NCBI GenBank assembly: GCA_020796225.1
Contig: CM036755.1
Location: forward strand, 16,493,317-16,557,316
Direction: 5' to 3'
Source of the DNA: Arion vulgaris
Taxonomy: Eukaryota > Mollusca > Gastropoda > Stylommatophora > Arionidae
DNA length: 64,000 bases
Shown here: in pieces, positions 48,601 to 63,975 of the stretch
Position numbering within the stretch: position 1 is the first letter of the stretch
Layout: each line of letters begins with the position of its first letter
Position numbers and translations under genes: made by a program
The notes under the pieces: model-generated
Seen by the model: only the letters and a program-made list of their open reading frames with translations
What the model was told of the DNA's origin: nothing
Database searches by the model: none

Positions 48601-51600
48601 ATCATTTTGTGACAGGCGTTTGTGTCTAATGTATGAATATCATTTGTGACAGACGTTGTGTGTAATGCATGAATATCTACTTGACAGGCGTTTGTGTCTA
48701 ATGTATAAATATCATTTTGACAGACGTTGTCAGCAATGTATAAATATCATTTGTAGACAGACGTTTGTGTCTAATGTATGAATATCATTTGTGACAGACG
48801 TTTGTGTCTAATGTATGAATATCATTTGTGGACAGGCATTTGTGTCTAATGTATGAATATTATTTTGTGACAGACGTTTGTGTGTAATGTATGAATATCA
48901 TTTTGTGACAGACGTTTGTGTCAGACACATGTGTATGGTAATGAATATCATTTTGTGACAGGCGTTGTGTCTAATGTAATGAATATCATTTTGTGACAGG
49001 CGTTTGTGTCTAATGTATGAATATCATTTCGGACAGACGTTTGTGTCTAATGTATGAATATCATTTTGTGACAGGCGTTTGTGTCAATGTGTGAACTATC
49101 ATTTTATGTGACAGGCGTTTGTGTGTAATGTATGAATATCATTGTGACAGGCGTTGTGTCTAATGTATGAATATCATTTTGTGACGACGTTTGTGTCTAA
49201 TGTATGAATATCATCTTTGTACAGGCATTGTGTCTAACGTATGAATATCATTTTGTGACAGGCGTTTGTGTGTAATGTATGAATATCATTTTATGTACAG
49301 GCGTTTGTGTCTAATGTATGAATATCATTTGTGACAGGTTTGTGTGTAATGTACGAATATCATTTGTGGACAGACGTTTCAGTGTCTAATGTATGAATAT
49401 CATTTGTGACAGGCATTTGTGTCTAATGTATGAATATCATTTTGTGACAGGCATTTGTGTCTAATGTGCTGAATATCATTTGTGACAGGCGTTGTGTGAA
49501 TGTATGAATATCATTTGTGAGAGCGTTTGTGTCTAATGTATGAATATCATTTTGACAGGCGTTTGTGTGTAATGTATGAATATCATTTGCTGACAGACGT
49601 TTGTGTCTAATGTATGAATATCATTTGTGACAGGCATTTGTGTCTAATGTATGAATATCATTTTGTGACAGGCATTGTGTCTAATGTATGAATATCATTT
49701 GTGACAGCGTTTGTGTAATGTATGAATATCATTTTGTGAGAGACGTTTGTGTCTAATGTATGAATATCATTTGTGACAGCGTTTGTGTGCTCAATGTATG
49801 GCATATCATTTTGTGACAGGCGTTTGTAGTCTAATGTATGAATATAATTTGTGACAGGCGTTTGTGTCTAATGTATGCATATCATTTTGTGACAGACGTT
49901 TGTGTCTAATGTATGAATATCATTTTGTGACAGGCGTTTGTTCAATGTATGAATATAATTTTGTGACAGACGTTTGTGTCTAATGTATGACATTCATTTT
50001 GTGACAGACGTTTGTGTCTAATGTATGAATGTCATTTTGTGACAGGCGTTTGTGTTCAATGTATGAATATCTTTGTGACAGACGTTTGTGTCTAATTTAT
50101 GAATATCATTTTGTGACAGACGTTTGTGTCTAATGTATGAATATTATTTTGTGACAGACGTTTGTGTCTAATGTAGAATATCATTTGTGACAGGCATTTG
50201 TGTCAGACACATGTGTGGTATAGTATGAATATCTTTTGTGACAGACGTTTGTGTCTAATTTATGAATATCATTTTGTGACAGACGTTTGTGTCTAATGTA
50301 TGAATATTATTTTGTGACAGACGTTTGTTCTAATGATGAATATCATTTCTGACAGGCATTTGTGCCAGACACATGTGTGGTATGGTATGAATATCATTTG
50401 TGACAGGTATTTGTGTCTAATGTCAGAATATCATTTTGTGACAGGCTTGTTCCAATGTATGAATATCATTTGTGACAGGCGTTTTGTGCAATGATGAATA
50501 TCATTTTGTGACAGACGTTTGTGTCTAATGTATGAATATCATTTTGTGACAGACGTTTGTGTCTAATGTACGAATATCATTTTGTGACAGACGTTGTGTC
50601 TAATGTGAATATCATTTTGTGACAGGCGTTTGTGTCTAATGTATGAATATCATTTGTGACAGACGCTGTGTCAGACACATGTGTAGTATGGAATATCATT
50701 TTTGACAGACGTTTGGTGTAATGTGTGAATATCATTTTGTGACAGCGTTTGTGTTCAATGTATGAATATCATTTTTGAAGGCATTTGTGTCTAATGTATG
50801 AATATCATTTGACAGACGTTGGTCAATGTGTGAAATCATTTCTGTGACAGGCGTTTGTGTCTAATGTATGAATATCATTTGTGACAGGCATTTGTGTCTA
50901 ATGTATGAATATCATTTGTGACAGGCATTTGTGTCTAATGTATGAATATCATTTGTGACAGGCATTTGTGTCTAATGTATGAATATCATTTTGTGACAGG
51001 CATTTGTGTCTAATGTATGAATATCATTTTGTGACAGGCATTTGTGTCTAATGTATGAATATCATTTTGTGACAGACGTGTCAGACACATGTGGTATGTA
51101 TGAATATCATTTTGTGACAGGCATTTGTGTCTAATGTATGAATATCATTTTTTGACAGGCGTTTGTGTCTAATGTATAAATATCATTTTGTGACAGACGT
51201 TTGTGTCTAATGTAAGAATATCATTTTGTGACAGACGTTTGTGTCTAATGTATGAATATCATTTTGTGACAGGCATTTGTGTCAAATGTATGAATATCAT
51301 TTTGTGACAGGCATTTGTGTCTAATCTATGAATATCATTTGTGACAGACGTTTGTGTCAGACACATGTGTGGTATGTATGAATATCATTTGTGACAGGCA
51401 TTTGTGTCTAATGTATGAATATCATTTGTGACAGGCGTTTGTGTCTAATGTATAAATATCATTTTGTGACAGACGTTTGTGTCTAATCGTATGAACATCA
51501 TTTTGTGACAGACGTTTGTGTCTAATGTATGAATATCATTTTGTGACAGGACGTTGTGTTCAATGTATGAATATCATTTTGTGACAGACGTTTGTTTTAA

Positions 51601-54600
51601 TGTGAATATCATTTTGACAGAGTATTTGTTTCTAATGTATGAATATCATTTGTGACAGGTATTTGTGTCTAATGTATGAATATCATTTTGTGACAGGCAT
51701 TTGTGTCAAATGTATGAATATCATTTTGGATCAGGGTTTGTGTCTAAGTATGAATATCATTCAGGACAGACGTTTCATGTCTAATGTATGCATATCATTT
51801 TGACAGACGTTTTGTCAATGTATGAATCATCATTTTGTGACAGACGTTCATGTCTAATGTGTGAATATCATTTTGTGACAGGCGTTTGTGTCAATGTATG
51901 AATATCATTTGTGACAACGTTTGTGTCAGACATGTGTGGTATGTAATGAATATCATTTTTGACAGACTTGTGTCTAATGTATGAATATCATTTTGGGGAC
52001 AGGCGTTTGTGTCTAATGGAATATCATGGACAGCATTTTTGTCTAATGTATGAATATCATTTGTGACATGCATTGTGTCTAATGTATGAATATCATTTTG
52101 ACAGACGTTTGGTTAATTGGGGAATATCATTTTTGACAGGCATTTGTGTCCAATGAGAATACATTTGTGACATGATTTGGTTAATGTATGAATATCATTT
52201 TTGACAGGCATTTGTGTCTAATGTATGAATATCATTTTGTGACAGGCATTTGTGTCTAATGTATGAATATCATTTTGTGACAGGCATTTGTGTCTAATGA
52301 TGAATATCATTTTAGACAGACGTTTGAGCAGACACATGTGTGGTATGTATGAATATCATTTTGTGACAGGATTTGTGTCATTAGAATATCATTTTGTGAC
52401 AGACGTTTGTGTCAGACACATTGTGGATTGTATGAATATCATTTTTGACAGGCATTTGTGCTAATGTATGAATATCATTTTGTGACAGGCATTTGTGTCT
52501 AATGTATGAATATCATTTGTGACAGGCGTTTGTGTCTAATGTATAAATATCATTTTGTGACAGACGTTTGTGTCTAATGTATGAATATCATTTTGTGACA
52601 GACGTTTGTCTAATATGAATATCATTTTGTGACAGGCATTTGTGTAATATATGAATATCATTTTGGACAGACGTTGTGTCTAATGTATAAATATCATTTT
52701 GGGCAGACGTTTGTGCTAATGTATGAATATCATTTGTGACAGTCGTTTGTGTCTATGATGAATATCATTTTGTGACAGGCGTTTGTGTCTAATGATAAAT
52801 ACATTTGTGACAACGTTTGTGTCTAATGTATGAATATCATTTTGTGACAGAGGTTTGTGTCTAATGTATGAATATCATTTTGTGACAGGCATTTGTTTCT
52901 AATGTATGAATATCATTTTGTGACAGCATTTATGTCTAATGATGAATATCATTTTGGGGAAGGTTGTGCTAATGATGAATATCATTTTGTGACAGACGTT
53001 TGGTCTAATGTTTCATATCATTTCTGGGCGACGTTTGTGTCTAATGTAAAGGGAAAGTCAGTTTGTGACAGGCGTTTGTGTCTAATGTATGAATATCATT
53101 GTGTGACAGACGTTTTAGCAATATGAATATCATTTTGTTTACAGGATTGTGTCTAACGTATGAATATCATTTGTGACAGGCGTTTGTGTAATGTATGAAT
53201 ATCATTTTTTGACAGGCGTTTGTTCTAATGTATGAATATCATTTGTGACAGGCGTTTGTGTGTAAGAAGAATATCATTTTGTGACAGACGTTTGTGTCTA
53301 ATGATGAATATCATTTGTGACAGGCATTGTGTCAATGTATGAATATCATTTGTGACAGCATTTGTGTCTAATGTAAAGAATATCATTTGACGGCGTTTTG
53401 TGTGTAATGTATGAATATCATTTTTTGAGGACGTTTGTGTCTATGTATGAATATCATTTTTGGGCAGACGTTTGTGTCTAATGTATGCATATCATTTTGT
53501 GACAGGCGTTTGTGTCTAATGTATGAATGTCATTTTGTGACAGGCGTTTGTGTCTAATGTATGAATATCTTTTTGTGACAGACGTTTGTGTCTAATTTAT
53601 GAATATCATTTTGTGACAGACGTTTGTGTCTAAGTATGAATATTTTTGGGCAGACGTTTGTGCCCCCTGTATGAATATTATTTGTGACAGGCATTTGTGT
53701 CAGACACATTGTGGTATGTATGAATATCTTTTGTGACAGACGTTGTGTCTAATTTATGAAATCATTTTGTGACAGACGTTTGTGTCTAATGTATGAATAT
53801 TATTTTGTGACAGACGTTTGGTCTGCTTATGAATATCATTTGTGACAGGCATTTGTGTCAGACACATTGTGGTATGTATGAATATCATTTGTGACAGGCA
53901 TTTGTGTTAATGTATTGAATATCATTTTGTGACAGGCGTTTGTGTCTAATGTATGAATATCATTTGGACAGGCGCTTTGTGTGTAATGTATGAATATCAT
54001 TTGTGACAGGCTTTGTTGTAATGTAAATCATTTTGGACAAGACGTTTGTGTCTAATGTGAATATCATTTTGTGACAACGTTTTGTCTAATGTACGAATAT
54101 CATTTGTGACAGACGTTTGTGTCTAATGTGAATATCATTCTTGTGACAGGCGTGTGTCTAATGTATGAATATCATTTGTGACAACGTTTGTGTCAGACAC
54201 ATGTGTGGTATGTATGAATATCATTTTAGGGCGACGTTTGTGTGTAATGTGTGAATATCATTGTATTGTTTGGTCTAATGTATGAATATCATTTTGTGAC
54301 AGACGTTTGTGTTTACTGGTGAATATCATTTGTGACAGGCGTTTGTGTCTAATGTAGAATATCATTTTGTGACAGCATTTGTGTCTAATGTATGAATATC
54401 ATTTTTGACAGGCATTTGTGTCTAATGTATGAATATCATTTTGTGACAGGCATTTTTGTCTAATGTATGAATATCATTTTTTGACAAGGGATTTGTGTCT
54501 AATGTATGAATATCATTTTGTGACAGACGTTTGTGTCAGACACATGTGTGGAATGTATGAATATCATTTTGTGACAGGCATTTGTGTCTAATGTATGAAT

Positions 54601-56334
54601 ATCATTTTTGACAGGTTTGTGTCTAATGGAAAAAAACATTTTTTTGACAATTTTGTTCTAATGTATGAATATCATTTTTGAAAACGTTTTTGCTAATGTT
54701 GGGTTTTTTATTTGTGACAGGATTTGTGTCTAATGTATGAAAATCATTTGTGACAGGGATTTTGTTAATGTAGAATATTTTTGGGCAGACGTTTGTGTCA
54801 AACATTTTGGTTTTTGAATATCATTTTTAAAACATTTTGCCCCAATGGGAATATTTTATTTGTGACAGGCATTTGTGTCAAAGTATGAATATCATTTTGT
54901 GACAGGGTTTTGTCTAATGATAAAATCATTTGTGACAACGTTTGTGTCTAATGTTGAATATCATTTGTGACAGACTTTGTGTCTAATGTATGAATACATT
55001 TTGTGAAGGATTTGTTTCAAAGAATATCATTTTGGGACGGGGGTTTTTGTCAATTTGGGAAAATCATTTGTGAAACTTTTGTTTTAAGATATATCATTTT
55101 GTGACAGACGTTTTTGTCTAATGTAGAATATCATTTGTGACAGACGTTTTGTCTAATGTGTGAATATCATTTTTTGACAGGCTTTGTGTTAATGTATGAA
55201 TATCATTTGTGACAGACGTTTGTGTGACACATGTTGGTATGTATGAATATCATTTTTGACAGACGTTTGTGTTAATGTGAATATCATTTTTTTGACAGCG
55301 TTTTTGTCTAATGTATGAAAAATCATTTTTTTGACGGCATTTTGTCTAATGTATGAATATCATTTTTGACATGCATTTGTGTCAAGAAGATTTTCAGACA
55401 GGCATTTGTGTCTAATTGAATATCATTTTGGGCAGACGTTTGGTCAGACACATTTTGGGATGTATGAATATCATTTTGTGACAGACTTTTTTTTCTAATT
55501 TTGAATATCATTTTTTTTTAGAAAATGTTGGGGATTTTAATACTTTTGACAGGCATTTGTGTCTAATGAAAAAATCTTTTTTTAAGGCATTTTGTCTAAT
55601 AGAATATCTTTGTACAGGCATTTGTGTCAATGTATGAATATCATTTGGACAGACGTTTGGTGACCAAAGTGTGGTATGTATGAATATCATTTTTTGGGCA
55701 GGATTTGTCTAATTTTTAAATTTTTTAAACATTTTTGTTTTTATCTTTTAAATTTTTTTAATTTTGAATATCATTTTGTGACAGGCGTTTTTTGTCTAAT
55801 GTATAAATATCATTTTTTTGACAGACGTTTTCAAGTATAATATCATTTGTGGGCGTTTGTTCTAATTATAATATCATTTTGGAAGAAAGTTTGTGTCTAA
55901 TGTTTAATATTATTTTGTGACAGACTTTGTGTCTAAATTATGTATCATTTTGTGACAGGCATTTTGGGCGAACATTTTGGTATGTATGAATATCGTTTTG
56001 TGACAGGCGTTTGTGTCTAATGTATGAATATATTTGAGACGTTTGGTCTAATGTATAAATTTATTTTTGACAGACGTTTGTGTCTAAGTATGCAAACATT
56101 TGTGACAGGCGTTTGTGTCTAATGTATGAATATCATTTTTTTACAAATTTGTTGTAATGTATGAAATCATTTTTGGGCAGACTTTGTGTCTAAATGATGA
56201 TTCATTTTGGACAGCGTTTGTGTCAATGGAATATCATTTGTGACAGGGGTTTTGTTAAAAGGGAGAAAATTAGTTTTGGGCAGGCGTTTGTGTCTAATGT
56301 TTAATTCATTTTGGGAAAAAGGCGTTTGTGTCTT
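36664..56334 (+). repeat. 38/51-bp satellite, about 19.7 kb, seeded by exon 6 end plus splice donor
   Basis: The common 38-bp unit is gcgtttgtgtctaatgtatg then aatatcattttgtgacag. A 51-bp form, recurring every few hundred bases, contains cagacacatgtgtggtatgt. That is identical to the exon 6 end and donor at 36664-36683, and the match continues through atgaatatcattt. Sites gcg/acg/gca and gtgtct/gtgtgt vary. The period is not divisible by three, so long frames are rare. From about 54600 the units become badly degraded, with homopolymer runs. Confidence 0.96.
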
Positions 56335-57064
56335 TATGCATAATATATATAGAACTGCAGTAAAACTTTTGATTGGAAAACTAATAAAAGTACTGTATTT
56401 TAAAATTAAAAAAAAGACAAATACAAATTTTGACCAACAAGGCCTTATCAAAAAAACGAAAAACAGGGTGACAAATTTAAAAAAAAAAATGGACGACCAA
56501 AAAAAAACGTTTTTTAATGAAAAAACTGGAAATAAAAAAGAAAATCTGGGGAAAAAAAAGAATAACGAAATAAATGTAGCACAAAAAACACACATAAAAA
56601 ATAGAAATAGAACGGAAGAGAAACAATGAAAAAACAATAAATTTATAAAAAAAAACATCAAATATCCCAAAAAGTTACAAGGATGGGGGAAAAAACAAAA
56701 GCTGGAATGAAACATTGAGCCCCCTGGTCGCAAAATTTAAAAAAAAACAACCGATTCTCCAGGAAATCGACTGCATATGGAACACGACGGATGACTGTGA
56801 CCGACATTGTGAACCCAAATGGCCAGTATCGTGAAATGGGTGCGGGTCAGGCATGGCGTATGTCGCGGTTGGGCGAATCGCCGGCCTTGCCTGTCTCGCC
56901 GATATGCTTTACGCCGCTTACAGATAATGGAAGATAAGATTACGGACTCGCATGTAAGAATCGTCAATAAAAGTGGCTAAAGAAAGATACATACGCGTTC
57001 TGTGACTACCATGTGTTGCAACCGACGCACACTGAACAGTGCCAAATGGTCTGAAAAGCTTCCG
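56335..57064 (-). mobile_element. Penelope-like element 3' fragment, copy 1 (GIY-YIG end)
   Basis: The left edge reads tgcataatatatatagaactg. The plus strand then shows an A-rich 3' flank and, from about 56745, the GIY-YIG coding part read on the minus strand. It is disrupted here; fragments such as SVILSSIICKRRKAY and RFAQPRHTP are readable. It matches the copies at 57751-58527 and 61735-62549. The right end runs into the C homopolymer about 30 bases short of the end seen in the other copies. Confidence 0.8.
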
Positions 57065-57750
<686 letters not shown>

Positions 57751-58527
57751 ACACGTAATCACAAAGTACGAAATTTTACAAATTACAAAAACAATGACAA
57801 ATACAGCAATGTTTTGACAAAAGCTTTAAAACAAACGAACAACAGATGACAAATTTAAAAAAAAAATGGACGACCAAAAACAAACGTTTCAATGAAAATC
57901 TGGAAATAAAAACGAAAATCTGGGAATAAAATCGAATAACGAAATAAATGTAGTACAAAAACACAATAATAAAAACTAGAAATAGAACGGAAGAGAAAAC
58001 AATGAAAAATCTAATAAATTTATAACTTAAATACATGCAAATATATACCCTATATAGATTATAAGCGTATGGAAGAGAAAATACTAAGAAGATAGGAATG
58101 TAATACATTGAGCCTCACGTGGTCGCAAGGTACCATACAAAGAAATCAACCGATTCAGAGCAATCGACTGCAAACATCCGAGGAACACGATCGGATGACG
58201 TGACCTGGACATTGGAACCCTAAATGGCCAGTATCGTGAAATGGGTGGCTACAGGGTCACAGAGCATTGGCGTATGTCGCGCAAGGTTGACGAATCGGTC
58301 ACGAGCCTCTTGCCTGTCTCGCCGATATGCCTTTTACGCCGCTCAGATAATGGCATAGATAAGATTACTGGACCGCATGAAGACCATCGTCAATAAGAAA
58401 CGTGGCTAGCGAAAAGATACAGTACGCGTTCTGTATGACATAAGTATACATGTGTAATCCGACGGCACACACTGAACAGTGCCAAAATGAGTCTGAATTA
58501 AGACTTCTTTCCCGTCTGTAAGCCTTA
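57751..58527 (-). mobile_element. Penelope-like element 3' fragment, copy 2
   Basis: It starts inside the element at acacgtaatcacaaagtac (the left edge is lost in the C run). The A-rich flank follows, then the GIY-YIG coding part read on the minus strand (about 58500 to 58140), and it ends at gtctgtaagccttacaa before the satellite resumes at about 58528. Several indels break the reading frame. Confidence 0.82.
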
Positions 58528-61500
58528 CAAATGTCAGATGAATATCATTTTGAACAGGCGTTTGTGTGTAATGTATGAATATCATTTGTGACAGGCGTTT
58601 GTGGTAATGATGAAATCATTTTGACAGGGTTTGGCAATGATGAATATCATTTTTTGACAGACGTTTGGGGAAATGTGTGGGATTGGGGGTATTTTTGGGG
58701 ATGTTTTTTGGAAGTAACATCATTTTAAAGGGTTTGGGTTAATGTATAAATCATTTTTGGGAAGGATTTGTCCCTGATGAATATCATTTGACAGACGTTT
58801 GTGCTTTTGGGGAAAATCATTTGACAGAGTTTGGCCGACAAGTGTGGTCGAATACATTTTGGGGCAGGATTTTGTTAAGGGAAAATATTTTGGACAGGCA
58901 TTTGTTCAATGTATGAATATCATTTTTTACAAACCCCAAAAATGTGTTGTATGAAACATTTAAGGATTTGAATGATGAATATCTTTGACAGGATTTGTGT
59001 CTAATGTATAATAACCGCAGGATTTTTAATGATGAATATCATTTTGTGACGCTAGGTGCAATTTAGTGATGAAATTTTTGGAACATTTTTCTCAAAGGGG
59101 AAATCCCTTTTTCATTTGTGCTTTTTAAAATACCTTTTTACAGATTTTGGGTCAATTTGAATATTTTTGGGGCAGAGTTTTGGTTTTTTGTATGAATATC
59201 ATTTTGTGAAGGGGTTTGGTTAAGGAAATCATTTGAGCAAGTCAGTTTGGGAAATATTTGAAGGTTTGCCCCAAAGGAAAACAGGCAGACGTTTGTGTCA
59301 ATGGGAATCCTTTTTTAAGACGTTTTGCCCCCCAAGAAATCTTTTTGACAGACGTTTTGTCTAAGGAATATCAAGGGGCAGGCGTTTGTGTCAATGTATA
59401 ATACTTTTGGCAGAGTTTGGCCGAACGTGGATTCAAAACATTTGTGAAGACGTTTGGCCCCAAAGGAAAATTTTGGAAGAGTGTCGGAAAATATCTGGAC
59501 AGGATTTGGGCAGTTTTAAATCATTTTTTGCAAGCGGTTTTGTGTACTTTTTGACAGGCATTTGTGTCTAATTTTGAATATATTTTGACATGCAGGGCAA
59601 TGGAAATCATTTCGCAGACGTTTTTTCCCCTATGGGGATGGAAAAACATTTTGGGTTTTTTCACCGCATGAAATCATTGGACAGAGCCCGGCTAATGGGT
59701 TTAAACACCAGCAGAGGTGGGTTTGGGAAATCATTTTAACGAGTGGGTTAAGCATGAACATTTTATGACGACGTTTGTTCAACACCAGGTGGGGTGCAGA
59801 AATATTTTGTACGGTTGTGCAATGAGAAATCTTTTACAGGTTTGTGTAGAACAGTGTAGTATAAATCATTTGACAAATTTTTGTTCAAGGGGAAAACATC
59901 GCAGGAAGGCTAAGATGTTTTTTTAAAGGGTTGGGTTTAATGGGAAAATTTTTTGGGCAGCTTTGTGCAATTATGAAACAAACCCCAAAAGGGTCCAATG
60001 ATGAATAATTTGTAACGTCTAATAGGAAATCATTTTTTCGACAGGCATTTGTGCAATGTATGAAATCATTTTTTGGGGCAGGGGTTTTGTCTAAGGAAAT
60101 CATTTCAACAGACGTTTTAGTGTTTAAAGATCAATCCTTTGCAGCGTTTGGTCAAGATGAAACTTTGGACAGGTTGTAGAAAAGTATGAAATTCATTTGG
60201 GAAAAGTGTGAAAAGGGGAAATCTTTTGTGACAGCGTTTGTGTCAATGATAAATATTTTTGACGAGCCCGGTTCAGTGTATCATCTGACACATTTTGCGA
60301 ACAGGGATGAGAATATTTGGACAGTTTTGTCCCTATGAAATCATTTTGGGCAGGATGGTGTTCAATGATGAAATATTTGGGAAAACGTTGGTTTCCCTAA
60401 TGAAACCCTTTTGACAGGCTTTGTGTTTAAGATGAATATATTTTTGAGCTGTAGGGAAAAACCTTTTGGCAGAGTTTGTTCAAGCATGAAACCCTTCGAC
60501 AGACGTTTGGTTAATGCATAATATCATTTTTCAGACAAGCCCCCGTTTAATGTTGAAAACATTTTGTGCAGGTTTGCCCAAAAATTGAATTTTTTGCAGG
60601 GTTTGTTTAAGAAACATTCGACAGGGGTTTGGCTTTTGAATATATTTTTGGGGCGCGTTTTTTTTTAGGGGATTTATTTTGGGCAGACGTTTTTGTTAAA
60701 AGAGAAACATTTTACAAGCCCGTGTCAAGGGAAAACACCCCCAGGGTTTGTTTATGAAATACTTTTTTTAAGACTGTTAACACATGTGTGGATGTATTAC
60801 CCTTTTGAAACGTTTTGCCAATGTGAAACATTTTTTAAAGGGGGTGCAAGTTGAATACTTTTAAAGGCTTTGTGTTTAATGTAATATCATTTTTAAAGAC
60901 GTTTTTCAGACACATGTGGTAAGAAATCATTTTGCAGGCATTTGGTTTTTAAGTATTTTTTACTTTTGGAAGATTTGTGTCAGACCTTGTGGGTAGTAAT
61001 ATCAGCAGCGGCATTTGGGTTAATGGAAATCATTTTGTAAGATGTTTGTGTTTTTAAAAAACACTTTTACAAGTTTGGTTTTGTGAATATCATTTTTTGA
61101 AAAGGTGGAAATGGATGAAATCATTTTTGGGCAAGGATTTTTTCAATGATGAAACATTTTACAGGGACTGTTAAATGAATACATTTTGGGACAGGGGTTT
61201 GGCAATGTATGAATATCATTTTTGGAAGAGTTTAGCCCAAGGAATATTTTGTGAAGACGTTTTTTTTAATGTTGAACATTTAAAGTTGTTTAAAGAAAAT
61301 CATTACAGACCTTTTTTTGTAAAAAATCATTTTTGGACGGCCGGTCCAAGATAATTTAATTTTTTGCAGACTTTTCAATGGGAAATATTTTGTGACAGGA
61401 TTTTTTCGACACAGGGGGTATTTTGAATATTTTTTAGACAGGGGTTCAATTTTGAAAAATTTTTAAGATGTTAGCTTGGGGAATTATCTTTTTGACAGCG

Positions 61501-61734
61501 TTTTTTCAGTATGATATCAGGGCAGCGTTTGGTTTAAAGAATATCATTTGTGAAGGCGTTTGTTGTTTATGAAACATTTTTGACAGCGTTTGGTCGGAAC
61601 ATCATTTTAGAGCCTTTTTAATTAGAAATATTTTTTACAGACGTTTGGCTAAAGAACATCAAGAAGGCGTTTGGTAATGTGAAACCCGAAGGTTTGTTCG
61701 GGAAATATTTAGACAGGGGTTTGTTTAAATTTAA
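58528..61734. repeat. Satellite, heavily degraded block between PLE copies 2 and 3
   Basis: Recognisable pieces such as gaatatcatttt, gacaggcgtttgtg and taatgtatgaa are mixed with runs of G, C, A and T and with missing bases (for example tttggccccaaaggaaaa). The change is mostly in run lengths and lost bases rather than scattered substitutions, which suggests a poor consensus. Short open frames here are meaningless. Confidence 0.85.
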
Positions 61735-62549
61735 ATTTTATATGAGACTATAAAATTTTTTCAAACACGTAATCACAAAGTACTGGGTTTTTAAATAAAA
61801 ACAAAAAAATAAGCAATGTTTACCAACAAGGTTTTAAACAAAGAAAAAAGAGGAAAATTTAAAAAAAAAATGGACGACCAAAAAAAAAGTTTTTAATGAA
61901 AATCTGAAATAAAAACAAAAAATCTGGGAAAAAAAATGAATAACAAAAATAAATGTAGCAAAAAAACACACAAAACTAGAAATAGAACGGAAGAAAAACA
62001 ATGAAAAATCTAATAAATTTATAACTTAAATACATGCAACATATACCCATATAGATTACAAGGCATGGGAAGAGAAAATACTAAGAAGCATAGGAATGTA
62101 ATACATTGAGCCCAAGTGGTCGCAAGGTACCATACAAAGAAATAAAACCGATTCTCCAGAGAAAATCGACTGCGATCACCCGGGGAAAAGATCGGATGAC
62201 TGTGACCTGGAACATTGTGAACCCTAAATGGCCAGTATCGTTGAAAGGTGGCTACAGGGTCGACAGAGCATTGGCGTATGTCGCGCAAGTGTTGGGCGAA
62301 TCGGTCACTGAGCCTCTTGCCTGTCTCGCCGATATAAGCCTTTTTACGCCGCTTACAGATAATGGCATAGATAAGATTACGGGACTCGCATGTAAGACCA
62401 TCGTCAATAAGAAACGTGGCTAAAGGAAAAGATACAGTACGCGTTCTGTATGACATAAGCATTAGTGTTGCAACGCCGACGACCACACTGAACAGTGCCA
62501 AAATGAGTCTGGATTAAGACTTCTTTCCCGTCTGTAAGCCTTACAATAT
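61735..62549 (-). mobile_element. Penelope-like element 3' fragment, copy 3 (best preserved GIY-YIG domain)
   Basis: A minus-strand open frame from 62501 encodes SRNLIYAIICKRRKKAYIGE, then TGKRLSDRFAQHLRDIRQ, and later SLENRFYFF. These are the parts of the GIY-YIG endonuclease found at the C-terminus of Penelope-like retroelements: the LIY and YIG strands, the catalytic Arg in R-x-x-x-R/H context, and the late Glu in LENRF. A long A-rich 3' flank follows (62030 to 61760). The upstream reverse transcriptase is absent. The right edge has the same words as copy 2 (gtctgtaagccttacaa). Confidence 0.88.
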
Positions 62550-63975
62550 GTAAGTATGAATATCATTTTGTGACAGGCGTTTGTGTCTAATGTATGAATA
62601 TCATTTTGTAACAGGCGTTTGTGTGTAATGTATGAATATCATTTTGTGACAGGCGTTTGTGTCTAATGTATGAATATCATTTTGTGACAGGCGTTTGTGT
62701 GTAATGTATGAATATCATTTGTGACAGGCATTTGTGTCTAATGTATGAATATCATTTTGTGACAGACGTTTGTGTTAATTATGAATATCATTTGTGACAG
62801 TTTGTGTCAGACTTCATGTGTGGTATGTATGAATATCATTTGTGACAGGCATTTGTGTCAATGATAATATCATTTTGGAGACGTTTGTGTCTAATGTGAA
62901 TATCATTTTGTGACAGAGTTTGTGTCTAATGAAACATTTGTGACAACGTTTGTGGTAATGTATGAATATCATTTCATGACAGGCTTTGTGTCTAATGTAT
63001 GAATATCATTTTGGGACAGGGTTTGTGTCTAATGTATGAATATCATTTTGTGACAGACGTTTGGTCTAATGTATGAATATCATTTTGTGACAGACGTTTG
63101 TGTTCAATGTATGAATATCATTTGTGACAGGCGTTTGTGTCTAATGTATGAATATCATTTTGTGACAGTCATTTGTGTCTAATGTATGAATATCATTTTG
63201 TGACAGACGTTTGTGTCTATGTATGAATATCATTTGTGACAGGCTTTATTCTAATGTATGAATATCATTTTGTGACAGGCGTTTGTGTCTAATGTATGAA
63301 TATCATTTGTGACAGATGTTTGTGTCTAATGTATGATATCATTTTGTGACAGACGTTTGTCTGTCTAATGTATGCAATATCATTTGTGACAGACGTTTGT
63401 GTCCAATGTATGAATAGTCATTTTGGACAGGCGTTTGTGTCTAATGTATGAATATCATTTTGTGACAGACGTTTGTGTCAATGTATGAATATCATTTTGG
63501 TGACAGACGTTTGTGTCTAATGTATGAATATCATTTGTGACAGACGTTTGTGTCTAATGTATGAATATCATTTTGTGACATGCGTTTGTGTCTAATGTAT
63601 GAATATCATTTCAGACAGACGTTTGTGTCTAATGTAGAATATCATTTTGTGACAGGCTTTTGTCTAATGTATGAATATCATTTTGTGACAGGCATTTGTG
63701 TCTAATGTATGAATATCATTTTGTGACAGACGTTTGTGTCTAATGTATGAATATTATTTTGTGACAGACGTTTGTGTCTAATGTATGAATATCATTTTGT
63801 GACAGACGTTTGTGTCTAATGTATGAATATTATTTTGTGACAGACGTTTGTGTCTAATGTACGAATATCATTTTGTGACAGGCGTTTTGTGTAATGTATG
63901 AATATCAGTTTGTGACAGGCGTTTGTGTCTAATGTATGAATATCATTTTGTGACAGGCGTTTGTGTCTAATGTAT
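62550..63975 (+). repeat. 38/51-bp satellite, block between PLE copies 3 and 4, good quality
   Basis: Regular 38-bp units with one clear 51-bp unit (cttcatgtgtggtatgtatg near 62813). Quality returns to that seen at 40-50 kb, in contrast to 58528-61734. Confidence 0.95.

Noticed and set aside
36700..54000. Short open frames in the satellite (M-Y-E-Y-H-F pattern) as a hidden protein family
   Set aside because: The 38-bp period shifts the frame every unit, and long frames arise only where indels happen to compensate. The micro-exon idea is listed separately as a hypothesis.
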